Translations under genes and position numbers: made by a program
Notes under the pieces: model-generated
What the model saw: the letters and a program-made list of their open reading frames with translations, nothing else
The model's database searches: none
Told to the model about the DNA's origin: nothing
Shown here: piece after piece, positions 59,943 through 64,000 of the stretch
Position numbering within the stretch: the first letter of the stretch is position 1
Layout: each line of letters opens with the position of its first letter
DNA from: Synechococcus sp. UW179A
Lineage (GTDB): Bacteria; Cyanobacteriota; Cyanobacteriia; PCC-6307; Cyanobiaceae
Length of the DNA: 64,000 bases
Direction: 5' to 3'
NCBI RefSeq assembly: GCF_900473965.1
Contig: NZ_UCNJ01000012.1
Location: 310,001-374,000, forward strand

Positions 59943-60888
59943 GAGAACCCCCACAGCTAGATCCATTGCCAGCTGTGCACCCGAAACAATGATCTGCGAC
60001 TGCGATCGGTTGATCCATCAGCCCATCGGCTGCGCTAAGTAGATCAGTGAGATGTTGTGGTCCAACGTTGGATGCAAGATCCAACTGTTGGTTGAAATCG
60101 CAGTCGTAGAGGGCTCCAGTCCAACTCACACTGATCAGGCTTCGGCACATCACCGCATGGATATTTTCCGGTCGATGGGCTTCTCGCAAAATCTGCTGAT
60201 ACGGCTCGAGCTGACCTTGATGCTGCAAATCGCGTGCGAAGCGCTGGATCGGCATGTTGGTGATCGTGAGCAGGTGGGAAAACGAAATTCCGTGGCTTGC
60301 TGACAATGCCTGCCGGTATTGAGCTTCAAGGGGCTGCTGCGCGGGCGGTAGACAAGGACCTGATGGATTGAAGACCAGATCCAGCTGCAACGGCGATCCT
60401 GGTTGGGCATACCCCAGCTGATTCAACTGTTTCAGACCCGCAATGCTGCGCTCGTAGACGCCCTGGCCTCGTTGCAGATCCACCCTCTCTTGCTCGTAAC
60501 AGGGCAGAGATGCAACCACCCTCACTCCCATGGTCGCTAAGAATTCAGCAAGATCCTCGTATCCGGGTTCGCTGAGGATCGTAAGGTTGCAGCGATCAAT
60601 CACCTCAACGCCAAGAGTCCTGGCCGCTGAAACAAGCTCACGAAACTGAGGGTGCAGTTCCGGCGCACCGCCGGTGAGATCTAAACAGTGAAGATCTAGC
60701 CGGGCGAGCACCTCAGGGATCAGATCAATCAGCTCCCCGGCCATCATTTCCCTCCTCCAGGGGCCTGCGTTCACATGACAGTGACTGCAGCTCTGATTGC
60801 AGCGATAGCCGAGATTGACCTGCAGAGTGGTCAATTTCCCTCGGCGAACGGGAGGGAACCTCAGCGTTTCTGGAAAGGTTGATGTCAA
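59935..60888 (-). CDS. arsS: Radical SAM protein ArsS (arsenosugar biosynthesis)
   Basis: A 317-residue radical SAM enzyme with the [4Fe-4S] motif GYRCNQSCSHCHVNAGP and GGAPELHPQFRELV. The C-terminal SPASM-like Cys set (CDFNQQLDL ... HCFGCTAGNGSSCGG) matches ArsS, which acts with ArsM to convert arsenite to arsenosugars in cyanobacteria. ArsM is not in the window. Arsenic handling is relevant at low-phosphate marine sites. Confidence 0.92.
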   Translation of the reverse strand: MTSTFPETLRFPPVRRGKLTTLQVNLGYRCNQSCSHCHVNAGPWRREMMAGELIDLIPEVLARLDLHCLDLTGGAPELHPQFRELVSAARTLGVEVIDRCNLTILSEPGYEDLAEFLATMGVRVVASLPCYEQERVDLQRGQGVYERSIAGLKQLNQLGYAQPGSPLQLDLVFNPSGPCLPPAQQPLEAQYRQALSASHGISFSHLLTITNMPIQRFARDLQHQGQLEPYQQILREAHRPENIHAVMCRSLISVSWTGALYDCDFNQQLDLASNVGPQHLTDLLSAADGLMDQPIAVADHCFGCTAGNGSSCGGSLS

Positions 60889-60945
60889 CGTCGGAAAGCG
60901 ATCTGAGCCATGACCTGCTGGGATTCTGGCGAAATACCCACAGAG

Positions 60946-61707
60946 TTAAGACTCCGACTTTTCAACCAAAGCAACCGTCAGGTCATCACCTTGTGTCTGC
61001 AGATAGGCGTAGCCCGAGCCATCTGAGCGCAGTATCGCTGCGTAGGCGTAGGTCACACCCCGATCATCCTGTTGACGAATCCGACCGATGCAGTTGTCGT
61101 GCTGAGTGAATTGGCCCTGATAACCAGCCACCTCACCAGCGCCGTCGTAGGAGGAGACCGCGAGACCAACCATCTGCCATCCGGTCCAGCTCTCACGCTG
61201 AATCACGGCATTGGGCTTCCATGACGAAGCAGCAAAACTGCTACCTCTTTGTTGGCTCAGGAAGCTGCCGTTCATGCTCTCTGGTTCACAGCGAAGATCA
61301 GGCTGCGCCATCCATTGTTCCCTTACAACGTCGCCAATTCGATTGCTGAGTCCGAAGCGAGGCAGCCCCTGTGCAGTGAGCAAAACCTTGCTTCCGTAAC
61401 CTTGTTGATCTCTGATCACAGTCAATCGACAGTGGCTATCTGACTCCCAGCGACCTTCGTATTTCGTTTCGCGATAGCTGCGACCAACCCGCAGAAAACG
61501 GGTGCCGCTGACGGAACCGTTGGGCAACCACGTTTCCAGTTGAAGGCTGCCCATTGGTTGGTTACCACGCAGACCCTGACTCACGATCAGATATTGCCCT
61601 GTAACCGGAACTGCGCAGGAGATGGATGCCTGGACAGGCTGCGCTTGAACGAATGCATTTGCAAGAGCTGATGCCAGCAGCGTTGGCAACGACAACAGTG
61701 TTTGCAT
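60946..61707 (-). CDS. Secreted conserved hypothetical protein
   Basis: A ~253-residue protein from ATG 61707, whose N-terminus is a good signal peptide (MQTLLSLPTLLASALANAFV, cut near VQA). An in-frame Met 22 codons upstream is also possible. The mature part is beta-rich with several Cys (ISCAVPVTGQYLIVSQGLRG; HDNCIGRIRQQDDRGVTYAY). No family recognised. Confidence 0.65.
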   Translation of the reverse strand: MQTLLSLPTLLASALANAFVQAQPVQASISCAVPVTGQYLIVSQGLRGNQPMGSLQLETWLPNGSVSGTRFLRVGRSYRETKYEGRWESDSHCRLTVIRDQQGYGSKVLLTAQGLPRFGLSNRIGDVVREQWMAQPDLRCEPESMNGSFLSQQRGSSFAASSWKPNAVIQRESWTGWQMVGLAVSSYDGAGEVAGYQGQFTQHDNCIGRIRQQDDRGVTYAYAAILRSDGSGYAYLQTQGDDLTVALVEKSES

Positions 61708-61846
61708 TGCAGAAGATCTGATCAACCAAGTCTGCAGAAACAAGCTCACCAATGCATTAATGAATAACCGCAAGGTGATATCAGAAGAAGTGAACAGGCC
61801 ATGGAGACCGAACGCTTTGATTTGATTTGTTCAGATTTAGGCCGAC

Positions 61847-63052
61847 TCAGTGCTTTGAGATAGCCATAGCTTCCGACAAACCGGTGAACCAGTTCACATA
61901 GGCCTCTGGACCACCAGGAATACAAACATCAAATTTAAGAGGGTCCTCTGGGTCACTGATCCCGGCTTGAGAGCCATCAGCCAGAGAAGGGCGGTCCACT
62001 TCTCCCGCACTGCTGTCGACGAGCACAACCCGGTTGGGACGTCCAAAGCTACATCCCAGTTCCTGAAGAAGAGTGAGAAAGCCTCGGTCGCTGCCTCCTC
62101 GCAACCAGCCATCTCCCGAAGGGTTGATTGTTGAAGTAACGGTGTCACCAACGCCCACCAGGTGTGGCATCTGATCACGGGGTATCCGTTGTTTACACAG
62201 GGCAAGCAGCGACGCATGGTCGTGGGGTGCATTTCGAACGTTGAACTCTTCACCGAGAGGTGCGGTGCCTGTGCGCGCTTGGATATGGCGATTGATCAAG
62301 ACCAGTAACCCGGCTTCCTTGATAGCTCCCCGCAACATGAACTGGATATCGGTGCTGCCGACATTTCCCTGCTCGGCTGGCTTGAGCCGTTCATGGCCAA
62401 GGGAGTCGCGCCCGAGGTTGGGAGCGACGTGCAGAAAGAAAGAGTCCTGAAGCCCTTCGGCCACAGCCATTGCCATCAGTTGCTGCATGAGCGACTCCAG
62501 CATTGACTGCAATCGCCGCTGATGCTCAACATCATCAGGGGTTCGACTGAACAGGTGGTTGAGATTGATGGTTGGTGAGAGCTGAGTGTCTAGAACCGCC
62601 AGCTCCAACTCAACGGCAAGCTGCTCATCGCTCAATTCCGGCATCAAGGCAGGAAGCATGGAACTCATCAGAGCCCTCATTCGCTCCGGGACGGAAGCCA
62701 GGAAGCTGATTTCAGACTCACTGACTCCAGGATGCGTGACATTGCCGAATTCATCCTGGAGCTGCACTCCACCAGCAGCAAGACCGGGTAAATAGAGCCC
62801 TTGGCTTCGCGCTATTGCACTGTCACCGAGTGCCGTTTCAACCAGACGGTTCACACCACGACGACCTTCGTGCTCACCATTCGTGAGAACAGCGAAGCTG
62901 CCTCGTAATCGGGCTGCAGCGTGGACGTAGTCCGGAGAAATAGTCCTGGTTAGGGGATCCTTCACCAGTGGAATGCAGACCCCATCAAGGTCCTGAACGA
63001 TCAACAGGTCAGGACTGTCAACGAGTTCTCGATGCAATGAAGCAAGATCCAT
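61847..63052 (-). CDS. stpA: Glucosylglycerol-3-phosphate phosphatase
   Basis: A 401-residue enzyme that dephosphorylates glucosylglycerol-phosphate to the osmolyte glucosylglycerol. The N-terminal LLIVQDLDGVCIPLVKDPLT contains the HAD nucleophile, followed by FAVLTNGEHEGRRGVNRLVE and QGLYLPGLAAGGVQLQDEFG, which I recognise from cyanobacterial StpA. The C-terminal VYVNWF-type end also fits. GgpS is not in the window. Confidence 0.92.
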   Translation of the reverse strand: MDLASLHRELVDSPDLLIVQDLDGVCIPLVKDPLTRTISPDYVHAAARLRGSFAVLTNGEHEGRRGVNRLVETALGDSAIARSQGLYLPGLAAGGVQLQDEFGNVTHPGVSESEISFLASVPERMRALMSSMLPALMPELSDEQLAVELELAVLDTQLSPTINLNHLFSRTPDDVEHQRRLQSMLESLMQQLMAMAVAEGLQDSFFLHVAPNLGRDSLGHERLKPAEQGNVGSTDIQFMLRGAIKEAGLLVLINRHIQARTGTAPLGEEFNVRNAPHDHASLLALCKQRIPRDQMPHLVGVGDTVTSTINPSGDGWLRGGSDRGFLTLLQELGCSFGRPNRVVLVDSSAGEVDRPSLADGSQAGISDPEDPLKFDVCIPGGPEAYVNWFTGLSEAMAISKH

Positions 63053-63141
63053 CCGAACCAGGGTTGCCGCAGTCTTGGTTCACACCCTCCCATGCATTGA
63101 CTGAATCGCCAATCAGCACGGACCAAGACATTGATCACAGT

Positions 63142-63726
63142 TCAGGCATACCCCATGACAAACCTGTAAGCCGGACGTCGGCTTGTGGACTCGATCACCG
63201 CCTGAACGACGGGATAAGGGCTGAGATCGATCTCAGGAAAAAACAGCGGCAGGTAACTGAGGTAAGCGTGGACAGCGCAGTCCGCTGCTCCCCAACAATC
63301 ACCAACGAGAGGACGTTCAGGATCCAATTGCTGATTGAGCGTCTCCATGAGTCGTGGGAATTCACGCTCGCGATTGGAGGGAACGAACAGAGCAATGGAA
63401 AGCGTTGAGTTGGCAAACAACACCCACTGGCTGGTCAGGGCTCGCTGTGCAGGCGTGATGATCTCGCCGCTATAATTCTCGGCCAGATGCAGCAGGATTG
63501 CTCCGCTTTCAAACAACTTCAGGGGAGATCCATCCTCAAGCAGCACGTCGCTGTCGATCAGCGCGGGCAACTTTCCAAATGGGTTGATGCCAAGAAAATC
63601 TGGCTGGTGATGCTGCTTCGACTGAAGGTCCAGTTCCACCAGCTCGTAGTCGATCGCTTTCTCTTCCATGAACCAGCGGGGCATGCTGGCTCGTGTTCTT
63701 GGACCACCAAAGAGCTTTAAAGCCAT
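63142..63726 (-). CDS. Glutathione S-transferase family protein
   Basis: A 194-residue protein: an N-terminal thioredoxin-like domain (MALKLFGGPRTRASMPRWFM; INPFGKLPALIDSDVLLEDG; KLFESGAILLHLAENY) and a C-terminal helical domain (PLVGDCWGAADCAVHAYLSY). The N-capping DxxxxD-like motif in the second domain supports the GST class. Substrate unknown. Confidence 0.88.
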   Translation of the reverse strand: MALKLFGGPRTRASMPRWFMEEKAIDYELVELDLQSKQHHQPDFLGINPFGKLPALIDSDVLLEDGSPLKLFESGAILLHLAENYSGEIITPAQRALTSQWVLFANSTLSIALFVPSNREREFPRLMETLNQQLDPERPLVGDCWGAADCAVHAYLSYLPLFFPEIDLSPYPVVQAVIESTSRRPAYRFVMGYA

Positions 63727-63915
63727 GGATCACTTCAACAAAATTCAATGCTGGCAATGAACAGTTGAAGATTCAAGGTTCATTAGGTCACAACATCAGT
63801 TTTTACTGTCCTGTAAAACCCAACGCTGTGATTGATCATTCGGATTGTGCGATCAGACAGTTGAAGTGGCCAGCTAGCATTAGAAGCAGAACCATAATCA
63901 AAAGACATCGTACAA

Positions 63916-64000
63916 ATGCCATTCGATTTGAGTTCTTCAGAATTGTTCGGCTTCGCAGCGGCAACGCTTTCAACGATCGCATTCTTGCCACAAGTCATCA
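63916..64000 (+). CDS. SemiSWEET/PQ-loop transporter (5' end only)
   Basis: The first 28 codons read MPFDLSSSELFGFAAATLST then IAFLPQVI and run off the window. The GFxAAxLSTxAFLPQVI helix with PQ is the start of bacterial SemiSWEET (MtN3/saliva) small sugar transporters, normally ~85-100 residues with three helices. Confidence 0.75.
   Translation, partial: MPFDLSSSELFGFAAATLSTIAFLPQVI

Overview
The window is from a marine picocyanobacterium, most likely a Synechococcus of subcluster 5.1. This is inferred from gene content, not from a database search. It carries photosystem II small subunits (Psb30, PsbY), chlorophyll-synthesis genes (acsF, ycf54), carotenoid isomerase crtH, glucosylglycerol-phosphate phosphatase, the arsenosugar radical-SAM gene arsS, DUF565/DUF2996/DUF6464/DUF6761-type proteins, and a family of Nif11-leader (prochlorosin-like) peptide precursors.

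Positions 1-33.5 kb are dense, ordinary core genome with many 4-base ATGA stop/start overlaps. They hold proteostasis and translation genes (ftsH, rpmF, fmt, trmFO), DNA/RNA enzymes (recJ, an RNB-family protein that has lost its catalytic residues, a DEAD-box helicase), chlorophyll and carotenoid genes, metal and ion transporters (CLC, split UPF0016 pair, TerC, CDF), the tldD/tldE peptidase pair, pdxJ, plsC, a BolA/monothiol glutaredoxin pair, two response regulators (one with a degenerate receiver) and a tRNA-Lys.

From about 33.9 to 58 kb the DNA changes. It becomes AT-richer, gene-poor and full of small genes, repeats and relics. Two things stand out. (1) A dispersed set of secreted-peptide precursors at 35.4-36.2 kb and 48.9-51.6 kb, with relics at 51.5 and 54.5 kb. 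Most have a Nif11-type leader ending in a Gly-Gly cleavage site and a hypervariable Cys/Ser/Thr-containing core. Two have a short non-Nif11 leader. No modifying enzyme or transporter is in the window, so these look like substrates for a synthetase encoded elsewhere. Two repeated non-coding elements accompany them: a promoter-like block containing GGCACGATTGAGC and TTGCTATRAC, and a separate ~115-nt CACCAG-repeat leader ending in a covarying GC hairpin. Four copies of the CACCAG leader precede four different small-peptide genes. (2) Between a tRNA-Pro (38.2 kb) and about 47 kb lies a compact, GC-richer, phage-satellite-like element. It has an excisionase-like HTH protein, a zinc-ribbon primase-like protein, a RepA/DnaB-like ATPase, candidate iterons, a small-terminase-like protein, a zincin, small DNA-binding proteins and a complete large terminase. 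No capsid, tail or integrase gene is visible. An array of GC-rich palindromes lies just upstream of the large terminase.

The island also holds a Coq4-like protein, a nitrilase, glutamate dehydrogenase, a ROK/polyphosphate-glucokinase-type kinase and an internally deleted copy of the nearby response regulator. Core-type genes resume at about 57.8 kb: a Fur-family regulator convergent with a decapeptide-repeat/His-rich protein, a SepF-like protein, arsS, stpA, a glutathione S-transferase and the start of a SemiSWEET-type transporter cut by the window edge.
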